From Streptomyces filipinensis (GTDB taxonomy: Bacteria > Actinomycetota > Actinomycetes > Streptomycetales > Streptomycetaceae), in NCBI RefSeq assembly GCF_014649495.1, contig NZ_BMTD01000002.1, positions 434,001 to 498,000 of the forward strand: 64,000 nt of DNA. The letters are read 5' to 3'. The translations under genes were made by a program, and so were the position numbers. The notes beneath the pieces are model-generated. The model did no database searches. It saw nothing but the letters and a program-made list of their open reading frames with translations, and was not told where the DNA came from. Positions 53,701-62,347 of the stretch are shown here, piece by piece (the first letter of the stretch is position 1; every line of letters begins with the position of its first letter).

Positions 53701-54914
53701 TCCAGGAAGGCCGCCGCCGTGAACATCTCCACGCCGACCGTGATCGCGTGCTCGTCGGCGTCGAAGTCGCCCTGGTGGAGATCGCGCACCGTGCGCTCGC
53801 CGGGGCGGCGCACCCCGAGACGGGCCATGGCGCCGGGCACGTGCTCCAGGTACCAGGAGAAGTCCTCGCCACCGAGGCTCTGCTCGGTGCTCTCCACGGC
53901 GTCCCGGCCGCGCCGCGCGACCATGGCCCGGCGCAGCAGTTCGGTGGACTCGCGGTCGTTGACGACCGGCGGTACGCCGCGCACATAGGTGATCTCGGAC
54001 TTGGCCCGGTGCAGGGTGGCGACCTCGTCGATGGCCGCGTGCACGAGGTCGGGGGCGTCTCGCCAGGCCTCCAGGTCCAGGCAGCGCACGGTTCCGGACA
54101 GCTCGGCGTGCTGCGGGATCACGTTCGGCGCGTGGCCGGACTCGATACGGCCCCAGGTGAGGGCGAGGCCCGCCCGGGTGTCGACGCGGCGGGCGATCAG
54201 CGCGGGCACGTCGACGGCGACGCGGGCGGCGGCCGTGACGAGATCGGTGGTCAGATGCGGCCGGGCGGTGTGGCCGCCGGCCCCGTCCAGGGCGATCTCC
54301 AGCCGGTCGCAGGCGCTGGTGATCGCGCCGTGCCGCAGACCGATCTTCCCGGCGTCCACCCGGGGGTCGCAGTGCACGGCGAGGATCCGCCCGACCCCCT
54401 TCAGCACACCCTCCTCGATGGCGTCCAGGGCGCCTCCGGGCAGCACCTCCTCGGCGGGCTGGAAGACCAGCCGCACCGGCCGGGGCAGCAGCCCCTTGGC
54501 GTGCAGGTCGGCGAGGACCAGGCCCGTGCCGAGTACGACGGTCGTATGCACGTCATGGCCACAGGCGTGCGCCCGGTCGGGCACGGTCGACCGGTACGGG
54601 CAGTCGCTCTTCGTGTCCGGGATGGGCAGGGCGTCGATGTCCGCGCGCAGCGCGAGCACCGGTACGGCCGACCGCTCACCCTCCGCGAGGCCGATGTCAC
54701 ACACGAGTCCGGTCCCCTTGGCGAGCACCCGGGGCCGAAGCCCCGCCTGCTCCAGCCGCTCCTTGATCGCAGCGGTCGTACGGAACTCCTGATTGCCCAG
54801 CTCAGGGTGCATGTGCAAGTCGCGACGGAAGGCGACGAGCTCGGCGTGCAGGGCTTCGCTCAGCACGCCGGGGAGCACATCCCCCGCGAGGCCGGCCTCG
54901 GACTCTAGGGACAT
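53679..54914 (-). CDS. M20-family amidohydrolase
   Basis: A 411-residue metallopeptidase of the M20D (hippurate hydrolase/aminoacylase) type. Metal-ligand segments are HACGHDVHTTVVLGTG and FQPAEEVLPGGA (Glu), and a catalytic Glu-Glu is present in this second segment. It would release acyl groups from N-acyl amino acids. The start at 54914 has GAGGGTGA 8 nt upstream; the GTG 12 nt earlier has no ribosome site. No operon partner. Confidence 0.9.
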   Translation of the reverse strand: MSLESEAGLAGDVLPGVLSEALHAELVAFRRDLHMHPELGNQEFRTTAAIKERLEQAGLRPRVLAKGTGLVCDIGLAEGERSAVPVLALRADIDALPIPDTKSDCPYRSTVPDRAHACGHDVHTTVVLGTGLVLADLHAKGLLPRPVRLVFQPAEEVLPGGALDAIEEGVLKGVGRILAVHCDPRVDAGKIGLRHGAITSACDRLEIALDGAGGHTARPHLTTDLVTAAARVAVDVPALIARRVDTRAGLALTWGRIESGHAPNVIPQHAELSGTVRCLDLEAWRDAPDLVHAAIDEVATLHRAKSEITYVRGVPPVVNDRESTELLRRAMVARRGRDAVESTEQSLGGEDFSWYLEHVPGAMARLGVRRPGERTVRDLHQGDFDADEHAITVGVEMFTAAAFLEPNGVQG

Positions 54915-55148
54915 CAATTGCTTCACCCTCTGAAGGGTAGGACGCCCGGACGGTCAACTACCCCTCGATCAACAAAAGTTCAGCCCGTTAGGGGAAGAAA
55001 ATCTGACCGGCGGACGCATGGCGGCGGACTCTGAGGGGTAAAACCCTTGTTTCCTCCTTCCACGGATACCATGCCTCGGCGCAGTCACGCTCGCCATGTC
55101 CACGAACCGGACCCCAGCGCGGGCCGCGTCCCGCTAGGGTCCGCACAC

Positions 55149-55802
55149 GTGACCGACGCGACCGAGCGCTTCCTCCAGACGACCCGCTCCTCCTACGACA
55201 CGATCGCCAAGGACTACGCGGCCCAGTTCCCGGCCGGTGACTGGCATCCGCTGGACCGCACCCTGATCAGCACCTTCGCCGAGCTGGTCGGGCGAGCCGG
55301 TACGGCGCCGGTCGCCGACCTGGGCAGCGGACCCGGCCACGTCACCGCGCTCCTGGACGAGCTGGGGGTCCCGGCCTTCGGCGTCGACCTCTCCCCCGCC
55401 ATGGTGACGCTGGCCCGCGACACCTACCCCCGGCTGCGCTTCCACATCGGCTCCATGACGGCCCTGGACCTGCCGGACGCCACCCTGGGCGGCATCCTCG
55501 CCCTGTACTCGACGATCCACGTCCCCGACGACCACCTGCCGGCGGTCTTCGCGGAATTCCACCGCACCCTGCTCCCCGGCGGCCACGCCCTCCTCGCGTT
55601 CCAGACCACCCCGGAACCCGGCCACCTGCACCTGCCGGAACGGTTCGGTTACGCGATCGACCTCGACTACTACTGGCGCACGCCGGACCAGGTCACCGGT
55701 CTGCTCACCGAGGCGGGCCTGGAGCTGGTGGCGACGGTACGCCGGGAGACGTCCGGGGAGGAGAAGTGGCCCCGGGCGTTCGTGCTGGTCCGGAAGCCGT
55801 AG
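55149..55802 (+). CDS. SAM-dependent methyltransferase
   Basis: A 217-residue class I methyltransferase. Motif I ([19 protein letters not shown], residues about 55-75) binds S-adenosylmethionine, and motif II/III-like [18 protein letters not shown] follows. The fold is small with no extra domain, so the substrate is unknown. The GTG at 55149 lies 8 nt after TAGGGT, suggesting a leaderless transcript. Confidence 0.9.
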   Translation: MTDATERFLQTTRSSYDTIAKDYAAQFPAGDWHPLDRTLISTFAELVGRAGTAPVADLGSGPGHVTALLDELGVPAFGVDLSPAMVTLARDTYPRLRFHIGSMTALDLPDATLGGILALYSTIHVPDDHLPAVFAEFHRTLLPGGHALLAFQTTPEPGHLHLPERFGYAIDLDYYWRTPDQVTGLLTEAGLELVATVRRETSGEEKWPRAFVLVRKP

Positions 55803-55929
55803 CCGGAGGGCCGGAAGAAGGCGGTGGCGGACTGCTTCATTCCTCCTGCCGTGGTCGATGGCCCCGGCTAGAGTCCGATTCCAAGATCCGTGCAGCGACG
55901 ATCGAGCGAGATCCAAGGGGGAATCCGCC

Positions 55930-56382
55930 ATGGCCGGTGCCGACAGCGGTGCGTACGAGGGATTCACGGCCGAGGAGCGGGCCGCGATGAAGGAGCACGC
56001 CCGGGGGCTGAAGACGGCGGCCCGCCGCAGCTCGCCCGCGGAGAAGGCGGCGCAGGCGGAGCAGGACGTGCTCGCGAAGATCGCCGAGATGCAGGAGTCG
56101 GACCGGATCATGGCCGAGCGCGTCCACGCCGTGATCACCTCGACGGCCCCGGATCTCGCGCCGAAGCTCTGGTACGGGATGCCCGCGTACGCGCTGGGCG
56201 GCAAGGTCGTCTGCTTCTTCCAGAGCGCGGAGAAGTTCAAGTCGCGCTACGCCACGCTCGGCTTCAGCGACCAGGCGAAGCTGGACGAGGGCACGATGTG
56301 GGCGGCCGGTTTCGCCCTGACCGAGGTGACGCCCGAGGCGGAGGAGCGGATCGCGGCACTGGTGAAGCGCGCGGTGAGCTGA
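55930..56382 (+). CDS. DUF1801-type protein
   Basis: A 150-residue soluble protein with the DUF1801 (YdhG/iron-chaperone-like) fold: [24 protein letters not shown] near the middle and [21 protein letters not shown] at the end. Its N-terminal 60 residues are charged and helical. The actual function of the family is poorly known. ATG 55930 has AAGGGGGAA upstream. Confidence 0.82.
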   Translation: MAGADSGAYEGFTAEERAAMKEHARGLKTAARRSSPAEKAAQAEQDVLAKIAEMQESDRIMAERVHAVITSTAPDLAPKLWYGMPAYALGGKVVCFFQSAEKFKSRYATLGFSDQAKLDEGTMWAAGFALTEVTPEAEERIAALVKRAVS

Positions 56383-56438
56383 GCCACGCACCGGCCCCCG
56401 CCCGCCCACATGGCCGTCCGTAGGGGCGGCCGGGTCGG

Positions 56439-57611
56439 CTAGGCCGGGCTTGTCATGGTCGTCAGGCGGTGGATGTCGCGGGCCGTGCCCGTCACCCCGG
56501 ACAGGAAGCCCTGGGCGCGTGGGGAGGCCTTCTCCGTGAGCCAGGTGGGGTCGATGTCGCAGACGGCCACGCGGACGCCGGTGCCGGTCAGGGCCAGCGG
56601 CAGGGTGTGCACGACCGTCGACGGGAAGCTGAGGATCGTGCGGCCGATCGGGCCCCTGCGGGCGATCAGCTCCAGGGGCAGGTCCGGGCGCACTATCTCC
56701 AGGCCCGTCTCGGCGGCCAGGCGGTGGAGTTTGTCCGTGCTCTCGCGGCGGTGGGCGAAGTAGCGGGTCGCGCCGTGGGCCTTGGCCAGGTTGCGGACGG
56801 CGTCCAGGTAGCGGTCGCCGTCCACCACCCCTGTCTCGACGAGGGACGTGCCGACCATGTCCGCGCCCTTGGTGATGCGCGGCGGCCCGAAGCGGGCGCG
56901 GGTCCAGGAGAAGTCGTTGGCCGTGACCCGCACTCCTTCCGGCGTCTCCGTCACCGGCATGGAGGAGAAGACCTCGACCCGGCGGCGGGCGTTCGGCGTC
57001 AGACGGCGGCGGGCCGAGGAGGACACCGGGGCGAAGAGCAGGTCGCGCGCCCCGGGACGGCCGCCCTTGCGGTGCCAGCGGACCAGCCGTTCACCCCGGG
57101 CCAGTTGGGCGACGAACTCCATCGTCGCCGTGCCGTCGTCCACCACGACCAGGTCATGGGCCCGGGTGATGGTCAGCAGCAGTTGGACATAGCGGGAGAA
57201 CGGGTCTCCCATGACGATGCGGTCCGCACGCCGCAGAGCGCCGGCGAGGCCGCCGATCGTCTGGAAGGGGGCCGCCGGGCCGCCCCGCGCCTCCTGCCAG
57301 CGCACCCGGTACCCCTCGTCCCGGGCCAGGTCCGCCATGCGGCGCAGCTGGCCCCGGGTCATGGGGTCGGTCGGGGCCAGGACGACGACCGTGAGTTCCG
57401 CGCCGGCCGGTGACGGGTCGTCGCCGGCCACCGTCCGCCGTACCTGCGCCGGCACGGACGGAAGCGGGTCCGTGCCGGGCAACGGGTCCGGGTCCGTGCC
57501 CCGCAGCCCCTGCTGATGCGCCCACTCCAGCACGTTCAGCAGCTGGACCGGGCTCTCCACGAAGGCGAGCGTGCGGGGAGGGTGGCCGGCGTGACCGGCG
57601 CGGGGGCTCAT
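56439..57611 (-). CDS. Polysialyltransferase-like protein
   Basis: A 390-residue protein beginning TLAFVESPVQLLNVLEWA and containing segments of capsular polysialyltransferase-type glycosyltransferases (VVVDDGTATMEFVAQL, YFAHRRESTDKL, PDLPLELIARRGPIGRTILSFPSTVVHTLPL). In S. coelicolor the matching gene in this place has been tied to teichulosonic acid wall polymer. It probably joins nonulosonic acid residues at the cytoplasmic membrane face. It is the last gene of a minus-strand cluster with NeuB-like and CMP-transferase genes. Confidence 0.8.
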   Translation of the reverse strand: MSPRAGHAGHPPRTLAFVESPVQLLNVLEWAHQQGLRGTDPDPLPGTDPLPSVPAQVRRTVAGDDPSPAGAELTVVVLAPTDPMTRGQLRRMADLARDEGYRVRWQEARGGPAAPFQTIGGLAGALRRADRIVMGDPFSRYVQLLLTITRAHDLVVVDDGTATMEFVAQLARGERLVRWHRKGGRPGARDLLFAPVSSSARRRLTPNARRRVEVFSSMPVTETPEGVRVTANDFSWTRARFGPPRITKGADMVGTSLVETGVVDGDRYLDAVRNLAKAHGATRYFAHRRESTDKLHRLAAETGLEIVRPDLPLELIARRGPIGRTILSFPSTVVHTLPLALTGTGVRVAVCDIDPTWLTEKASPRAQGFLSGVTGTARDIHRLTTMTSPA

Positions 57612-57646
57612 CGGCGTACGACCGTCCCGTCGTAAGTGACCTGGAT

Positions 57647-58585
57647 TCACACCGAGACCGGCTCGCCCGCCGCCGCGGCGATCTCCGCCTCGGCGACGAC
57701 GCCGGCGACGCGGCGCAGCTTCTTCATCGGGCCGAGCTCGGAGTCGTAGACCTTCTTGACGCCGTCGCCGAGGGAGGCCTCGATGGTGCGGATGTCGCGG
57801 ACCAGACGCGTGAGGCCCTGCGGCTCGACGGAGGCGGCCTGGTCGGAGCCCCACATGGCGCGGTCGAGGGTGATGTGGCGCTCGACGAAGGTCGCCCCGA
57901 GCGCGACCGCGGCGAGGGTGGTCTGCAGGCCCGTCTCGTGGCCGGAGTAGCCGATCGGGACGTTCGGGTACTCCTTCTCCAGCGTGTTGATCACGCGGAG
58001 GTTCAGCTCGTCGGCCTTCGCCGGGTAGGTGGAGGTGGCGTGGCACATGAGGATGTTGTCCGAGCCCAGGACCTCGACCGCGTGGCGGATCTGCTTCGGG
58101 GTGGACATGCCGGTGGAGAGGATGACCGAGCGGCCCGTGGCGCGCAGGGCGCGCAGCAGCTCGTCGTCGGTCAGGGACGCGGAGGCCACCTTGTGGGCGG
58201 GGACGCCGAACTTCTCCAGGAAGGCGACGGCCTCGGTGTCCCACGGGGAGGCGAACCAGTCGATCCCCTTCTCCTTGCAGTACTCGTCGATCTGGCGGTA
58301 CTCGTCCTCACCGAACTCCACGCGGTGGCGGTAGTCGATGTAGGTCATCCGGCCCCAGGGGGTGTCGCGCTCGATGTCCCACTGGTCGCGCGGGGTGCAG
58401 ATCTCCGGAGTGCGCTTCTGGAACTTGACCGCGTCGCAGCCGGCCTCGGCGGCCACGTCGATCAGCTTGAAGGCGTTCTCCAGCTCACCGTTGTGGTTGA
58501 TGCCGATCTCGCCGCAGATGTAGACGGGACGGCCGGGGCCGACCTCGCGCGAACCGAACGTACGGATGCGGGAGTTGCTGCTCAT
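57647..58585 (-). CDS. neuB: NeuB-family nonulosonic acid synthase
   Basis: A 312-residue enzyme condensing phosphoenolpyruvate with a hexose to give a nine-carbon ulosonic acid. The NeuB core is present: YICGEIGINHNGELENAFKLIDVAAEAGCDAVKFQKRTPE, SPWDTEAVAFLEKFGVP and ERHITLDRAMWGSDQAASVEP. It ends near residue 312, so the C-terminal antifreeze-like SAF domain of classic NeuB is missing. AAGGAAATC lies before ATG 58585. With the downstream fusion enzyme it fits Kdn- or sialic acid-type synthesis. Confidence 0.92.
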   Translation of the reverse strand: MSSNSRIRTFGSREVGPGRPVYICGEIGINHNGELENAFKLIDVAAEAGCDAVKFQKRTPEICTPRDQWDIERDTPWGRMTYIDYRHRVEFGEDEYRQIDEYCKEKGIDWFASPWDTEAVAFLEKFGVPAHKVASASLTDDELLRALRATGRSVILSTGMSTPKQIRHAVEVLGSDNILMCHATSTYPAKADELNLRVINTLEKEYPNVPIGYSGHETGLQTTLAAVALGATFVERHITLDRAMWGSDQAASVEPQGLTRLVRDIRTIEASLGDGVKKVYDSELGPMKKLRRVAGVVAEAEIAAAAGEPVSV

Positions 58586-58598
58586 GGGGGAGATTTCC

Positions 58599-59828
58599 TT
58601 ACTTGGGGAGGGAATCGAGAGAGGGGCCGAGGATCCAGCTGGCGATCTCTCGGATCGCGCCGTCACCGCCGGGGACCGTGGTGACCGCGCGTGCGGCGCC
58701 GCGTACGACGTCGTGGGCGCTCGCGACCGCCACCGGCCAGCCCACGAGGGCGAAGCAGGGGAGGTCGTTGACGTCGTTGCCGACGTAGAGCACGCGCTCC
58801 GGCGCGATGCCCTGCTCCTCGCACCACTGCTTGAGCGCGAGGTCCTTGCGGTCGATGCCGTGCAGCACGGGAAGCTTCAGCTTCCGGGCGCGGGCGGCGA
58901 CCACAGGGTTCTGTTCCGTGGACAGGATCAGCATCTTCAGGCCGCTCCTGCGGAGGGCCGCGATGCCGAGGCCGTCGCCGCGGTGCACGGAGACGAACTC
59001 CCGTCCGTCGGAGTCGATCAGCACCCGGTCGTCGGTCTGGGTGCCGTCGAAGTCCAGTACGACCGCGTCGATGTCGTCGGCGGTCGGCAGCGCGCCGGGG
59101 CGGTCCGCGTCGAAGAGCGGCGCCAGCGCGCGGGCGCGCGCCAGGTCGTGCGGGTCGTCGATCTCCAGGACCCGGGCGGGGTCGGTGCGGACGAGTTCCG
59201 TACGGCCGAAGAAGCGGTGCTGGTGCTTGCGGAAGCCCGTCGCGTCCATCGCGTAGGCGGCGCCGGTCTCCAGGAAGTCCTGGGGGCGGTCCTGGCGGCG
59301 GGGGCGGAAGGACTTGTCGTGGTTGACGCCCAGCCCGCCCTCGGCCTCGGCGTCGGCCTCGCGCCAGACGAAGCCGTGGAAGGGGGCCACGGTCACCGCC
59401 GTGTCCGCGCCGTTCTCCACGACCGCGCCCGCCACCCCGTCGATGTCCTCGCGGACGATGAAGGGGCTGGTGCACTGCACGAGCAAGACCGCGTCGACCG
59501 CCGCGCCGTGCAGCGCCTCGTGGGCGTCCATGGCGTGCAGGACCGCGGCCTCGGAGGTGGCCGTGTCTCCGGCGATGGCGGCGGGGCGCAGCACGACCTC
59601 GGCGCCGGCCTCCCGGGCGGCGGCGGCGATGGCCTGGTCGTCGGTGGAGACGACGACGTCGGTCACCAGCCGGGTCGCCCGGCACTCGCGCACCGCGCGC
59701 GCCACCAGCGGGACACCGCCGACGGGCGCGAGGTTCTTCGCGGGCACGCCCTTGGAGCCGCCGCGGGCGGGGATCACCGCGAGCACCCGGCGCACCGCAG
59801 CGCCTGGGCCCGCTTCCGGGTTGGACAT
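58599..59828 (-). CDS. CMP-nonulosonate cytidylyltransferase fused to HAD phosphatase
   Basis: A 409-residue two-domain protein. Residues about 15-230 are a NeuA-type CMP-transferase (VIPARGGSKGVPAKNLAPVGGVPLV, VLLVQCTSPF). Residues 245-400 are a KDO8P phosphatase-like HAD domain (AVVLDFDGTQTDDRV with nucleophile Asp, later GIDRKDLALKQWCEEQ and VGNDVNDLPCF). The phosphatase part would remove a 9-phosphate before cytidyl transfer. AAGGAG lies 4 nt before ATG 59828. The fusion suggests a Kdn-9-phosphate route. Confidence 0.9.
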   Translation of the reverse strand: MSNPEAGPGAAVRRVLAVIPARGGSKGVPAKNLAPVGGVPLVARAVRECRATRLVTDVVVSTDDQAIAAAAREAGAEVVLRPAAIAGDTATSEAAVLHAMDAHEALHGAAVDAVLLVQCTSPFIVREDIDGVAGAVVENGADTAVTVAPFHGFVWREADAEAEGGLGVNHDKSFRPRRQDRPQDFLETGAAYAMDATGFRKHQHRFFGRTELVRTDPARVLEIDDPHDLARARALAPLFDADRPGALPTADDIDAVVLDFDGTQTDDRVLIDSDGREFVSVHRGDGLGIAALRRSGLKMLILSTEQNPVVAARARKLKLPVLHGIDRKDLALKQWCEEQGIAPERVLYVGNDVNDLPCFALVGWPVAVASAHDVVRGAARAVTTVPGGDGAIREIASWILGPSLDSLPK

Positions 59829-59857
59829 GGGGTCTCCTTGGATGGTCCCTTGGAAGG

Positions 59858-61171
59858 TCACAGCTCGCCCATCCGCCGGATCACCGGGGCGACCCGCTGC
59901 ACGCCGTGGCGGTAGGCGCCACGCGCCGCGCGGCGCACGATCTGGCGGACCGGTCCGGGCTCCTTGTCGGCGGCGGGCGCGCCGGGCAGCGGCACGCCGT
60001 CGGGGCCGAGGTGGTGCCGGGCGAGGATGCCGGGCAGATAGCCGGGCGCGGTCTCGGGGGTGTAGTAGGGGGTCAGGGGCGGCAGGCCGCCGGGGCGGTC
60101 CAGCAGCTTGGCGATGCGCTCGCGGGCGGTGTCGAACGCGGTCTCGTAGGTGCCGTCGGCGGCCACGCCCTGCCGGGCCACCCACTCCTCGTCGGCCACC
60201 GGCCGGTGCCCGGCATCCAGCTGGTCCCAGGAGGCGAGGCAGCCGGAGCCGGTGAAGTGGTGGTTGCCGAGCACCTCGCGTACGCCCAGGTCGGTCAGGA
60301 CCACCGTGGGGATGCGGCGGTGCAGGGCCTCCAGGGCGGCCGTGGAGCTGACGGTGACGAGGAGGTCGGTACGGTCCAGGACCTCACCCATGTGGCCGTA
60401 GACCAGGCGGAAGTTGGCGGGCAGGTGCCTGCCCTGCGCCAGCTTCTGGTACGGCAGCTCCTCGATGTGGGTGGTGTGCTCGCCCGGCTTGGAGCGCAGC
60501 TTCAGCAGGACCTCGCGCTCGGGGTGCCTGCGGGCGTGCTCGATGAGCCGGTCGAGCAGGTACGTACGGTCCTTGCGGCTGTCCGGGACGGACGGCTGGG
60601 CGGCGAACACCACGGTGTACGGCTCGTGTTCACCGGCGTACGGCGCCCCGCCGAGGAAGGGCAGCGCGACCTCGGTGACCGCGGAGGCGTCGGCGCCCAC
60701 ACCCTCGTACACGGCGCGGAAACGGTCCGCGTCATGGCGGGAGTTGGCGAGCACGAGGTCCGCGCCGTGCCGCAGCAGCAGCCCGTCGGCGAGCTTCTCG
60801 TAGACGACCCCGACGTAGCCGGTGACGACGACGGGACGCCTGCCGGCGCCCGCCCGGACGGCGCGCAGCCCGTGCAGCATCGCCTGGACCCCGCCGCCGA
60901 CCAGCGCCAGGACGAGGACGTCGTACGACGCCTCGTCCATGGCGCGCAGGAACTCGACGCCGGTGACCTCACGCAGGGAGTCCGCCCGGACGCCGACCTC
61001 CGTGAGCTGGCGGGCGGTGGGGGTGGCGCGTCCCCGCAGGAGGTAGCCGTCGAGCCGGACCTCGGCCTCGGCGGGGGCGAGGCGCTGCGCGGTGAGCGCG
61101 CCCCACTTCCACCGGGTGTCGGAATCGGCGAGGACGGCGACCCGCAGGGACTTCGTAGCACTTGCTGGCAC
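59858..61171 (-). CDS. DUF6716-type putative glycosyltransferase
   Basis: A 437-residue protein, GT-B-like by outline: RVAVLADSDTRWKWGALTAQRLAP at the start, VLVLALVGGGVQAMLHGL, a PVVVTGYVGVVYEKLADGLLLRHGADLVLANSRHDADRFR core, VLLKLRSKPGEHTTHIEELPYQ and VTVSSTAALEALHRRIPTVVLTD. The GTG at 61171 follows TAGCGT by 7 nt (leaderless). It occurs next to nonulosonic acid genes in actinobacteria, so a role in polymer assembly is likely. The exact transfer is unknown. Confidence 0.78.
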   Translation of the reverse strand: MPASATKSLRVAVLADSDTRWKWGALTAQRLAPAEAEVRLDGYLLRGRATPTARQLTEVGVRADSLREVTGVEFLRAMDEASYDVLVLALVGGGVQAMLHGLRAVRAGAGRRPVVVTGYVGVVYEKLADGLLLRHGADLVLANSRHDADRFRAVYEGVGADASAVTEVALPFLGGAPYAGEHEPYTVVFAAQPSVPDSRKDRTYLLDRLIEHARRHPEREVLLKLRSKPGEHTTHIEELPYQKLAQGRHLPANFRLVYGHMGEVLDRTDLLVTVSSTAALEALHRRIPTVVLTDLGVREVLGNHHFTGSGCLASWDQLDAGHRPVADEEWVARQGVAADGTYETAFDTARERIAKLLDRPGGLPPLTPYYTPETAPGYLPGILARHHLGPDGVPLPGAPAADKEPGPVRQIVRRAARGAYRHGVQRVAPVIRRMGEL

Positions 61172-61369
61172 GCCGAAGACGCTAGGAAGCCATTCCGAGG
61201 TTCCGCCCAACCCGAATGCAACAAACGGTTAACAGCACATCGCCGAATGGCGAATCAGGGCGCGAAGGCGCGCGGAAAAAGCCCGGTTCACAGCTTCGCC
61301 ACGTGCCGTTCACCCAGCATCAAGCAGACGGTCAAGACGAATGACGGGCTTCGCCCTAACGTCCCTGAC

Positions 61370-62347
61370 GTGGTCAAGCTCTCCGTCATCGTGCCGTTCT
61401 ACAACGTGCAGCAATACGCGCCCGACACGCTCAGGAGCCTGAAGGCGAACGCGTGTGAGGACTTCGAATTCATTCTCGTCGACGACTGCTCCCGCGACGA
61501 GACACCAGAGATTCTCGCGCGCGCGGAGCGCGAGCTGCCCGGGGCCGTCTACGTCCGGCACGAGCAGAACGGAGGGCTGGCGACCGCCCGCAACACCGGT
61601 ATCGACCGGGCGCGCGGCACGTACCTGACCTTCCTGGACGGCGACGACTGGCTCGCCCCCGGCTACTTCGCGCAAGCGGTTGCGGCCATGGAGGAGCTGG
61701 GCTGCGACTTCATCCGCACCGACCATGTGCAGTGCACCGCGCGGTCGCGTTCGGTGAACCGGGTGCCGGTCGGCCGGCGCAACGTGGTGATGGACCCGCG
61801 GGAGGCGATCCTGCCCGCCGACCGGTCGACGTCCGTGGACTACGCGTACGCGTGGGCGGGTCTCTACCACCGCCGGCTGGTGGACAAGGGGCTTCTGCAC
61901 TTCACCGACGGGCTGCGCACCGCCGAGGACCGGCCGTGGATCTGGAAGCTGCACCGGGAGGCGGAATCCTTCGCCGCGGTGAGTCTGCTCGGCGTGTTCT
62001 ACCGGCGCGGGGTCGCCTCCTCGCTCACCCAGATCGGTGACGTCCGGCAGCTCGATTTCATTCGCGCGTTCGATCAGGTCGTCGCGGAAACCGCCCAGGA
62101 CCGGGACGCCGACCAGCTGTTGCCGAAGGCCGTCCGTACCTATTGCGCCATCATTTCCCATCATCTGGGATCCATCGAAAGGTTCGAGCCCGCGGTGGCG
62201 AAGAAACTGAAATCCATGAGTGCCGCCGCCCTGCGGCGCATGCCGCAGGACGTGCTGGACGAGGCGCTGGACTCCATGGACCTCCAGCGCGCCACCAAGC
62301 TGCGCCGGCTGCGCCGCCGTCCCGCCGCCGCGGGGGCCGCCGCGTGA
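61370..62347 (+). CDS. GT2-family glycosyltransferase
   Basis: A 325-residue glycosyltransferase with an A-fold: VKLSVIVPFYNVQQYAPDTLRSL at the start, ILVDDCSRDETPEIL, NGGLATARNTGIDRARGTYLTFLDGDDWL with the DxD motif (DGDD) for the nucleotide sugar, and a C-terminal helical, basic tail. TAACGT 7 nt before GTG 61370 suggests a leaderless transcript. It overlaps the next gene by 4 nt (GTGA), forming a two-gene operon facing away from the minus-strand cluster. Confidence 0.9.
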   Translation: MVKLSVIVPFYNVQQYAPDTLRSLKANACEDFEFILVDDCSRDETPEILARAERELPGAVYVRHEQNGGLATARNTGIDRARGTYLTFLDGDDWLAPGYFAQAVAAMEELGCDFIRTDHVQCTARSRSVNRVPVGRRNVVMDPREAILPADRSTSVDYAYAWAGLYHRRLVDKGLLHFTDGLRTAEDRPWIWKLHREAESFAAVSLLGVFYRRGVASSLTQIGDVRQLDFIRAFDQVVAETAQDRDADQLLPKAVRTYCAIISHHLGSIERFEPAVAKKLKSMSAAALRRMPQDVLDEALDSMDLQRATKLRRLRRRPAAAGAAA

